A model generated the notes under the pieces. It searched no databases. It had not been told where the DNA came from and worked only from the letters and a program-made list of their open reading frames with translations. Shown here one piece after another: positions 5,711 to 6,066 of a DNA stretch of 6,066 bases; position 1 is the stretch's first letter, and each line of letters opens with the position of its first letter. Position numbers and translations under genes: made by a program. This stretch comes from Alphaproteobacteria bacterium (GTDB lineage: Bacteria > Pseudomonadota > Alphaproteobacteria > Rickettsiales > Rickettsiaceae): contig JAUIKA010000067.1 of assembly GCA_030430995.1 (NCBI GenBank), positions 1-6,066 on the forward strand, given 5' to 3'.

Positions 5711-6066
5711 ATGAATTTATATAACAACATAACCTTAGATGACGAATATTCCTTAGCTTTATTAGCAGATTTAAAGTCACATAACTTAAATAATAATGAA
5801 ATGATTATTATTGCAATGAAATGCGCTAAATATTACCACAAAGGACAAATAAGAAAATCTAAAGAGCCTTATTATACACATCCTATCTATGTAGCGCAAA
5901 TGTGCCTAGAGCATGAACAAGACCCCGCTGTTATTATCACTGCACTTCTACATGAAATAGAAGATACTACCATTATAAATATCGACTTAATAAAAATTCA
6001 TTTTAATGACTATATAGGCGATATGATAAAGCATTTTAGTAAAATAAAAGAAGATTTAAAGAAATA
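5711..6066 (+). CDS. RelA/SpoT-type (p)ppGpp hydrolase, HD domain, N-terminal part (3' end outside window)
   Basis: 118 codons are visible and the frame is open at the window edge. HKGQIRKSKEPYYTHP (43-58) is the hallmark of the N-terminal hydrolase domain of RelA/SpoT enzymes, which degrade (p)ppGpp in the stringent response. H57 corresponds to the first metal-binding His. The second metal motif, normally HD followed by two residues and ED, reads HEIED (81-85): Asp is replaced by Glu and one residue is missing. Later residues DLIKIHFNDYIGDMIKHFSKIK match the usual helix before the KI pair. ATG 5711 has no clear Shine-Dalgarno; an in-frame TTG at 5654 is a poor alternative. Whether a synthetase domain follows is not visible. 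Rickettsiales often carry short or split spoT-like genes, so this may be a stand-alone hydrolase. Confidence 0.85.
   Translation, partial: MNLYNNITLDDEYSLALLADLKSHNLNNNEMIIIAMKCAKYYHKGQIRKSKEPYYTHPIYVAQMCLEHEQDPAVIITALLHEIEDTTIINIDLIKIHFNDYIGDMIKHFSKIKEDLKK

Overview
The window is strongly A+T-rich DNA that reads like the chromosome of a reduced alphaproteobacterium, most likely an intracellular Rickettsiales-type symbiont or parasite. This is inferred from four things: the base composition; an SDR enzyme that resembles the alphaproteobacterial FolM-like subgroup; a paraslipin very close in sequence to mitochondrial SLP-2; and gene-poor gaps that still hold recognisable fragments of decayed reading frames. 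No 16S rRNA or other taxonomic marker is present, so the placement is tentative.

Layout, left to right. (1) Positions 1-591: 3' part of a short-chain dehydrogenase (+). (2) A good sigma70-type promoter overlaps its stop codon and starts a compact operon on +: pyrH (UMP kinase), frr (ribosome recycling factor, with a 12-base perfect Shine-Dalgarno) and a glutamate/dicarboxylate-type symporter whose ATG overlaps the frr stop (TAATG). (3) Positions 3115-3491 have no intact gene. On the minus strand they carry pieces of a broken membrane-protein gene. (4) Positions 3492-3806: a small + ORF with a highly acidic Ala/Thr-rich tail, unrecognised. (5) Positions 3847-5230, minus strand: an nfeD - paraslipin (qmcA-type) pair, convergent with the small ORF. 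(6) Positions 5231-5710: a gap with a probable decayed + frame, a long inverted repeat followed by a T-run, and a candidate promoter. (7) From 5711 to the window end: the N-terminal part of a RelA/SpoT-type HD hydrolase with an altered HD..ED motif.

The intact genes are mostly housekeeping. PyrH supplies UDP/UTP precursors, Frr recycles ribosomes after termination, the symporter probably imports acidic amino acids or dicarboxylates, and the NfeD/paraslipin pair probably organises membrane microdomains. The least explained items are the acidic small ORF, the symporter's substitutions in its cation-binding motif, the HD-domain deviation, and the two decayed frames flanking the nfeD-paraslipin pair. 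I did not find a clearly new multi-gene system.
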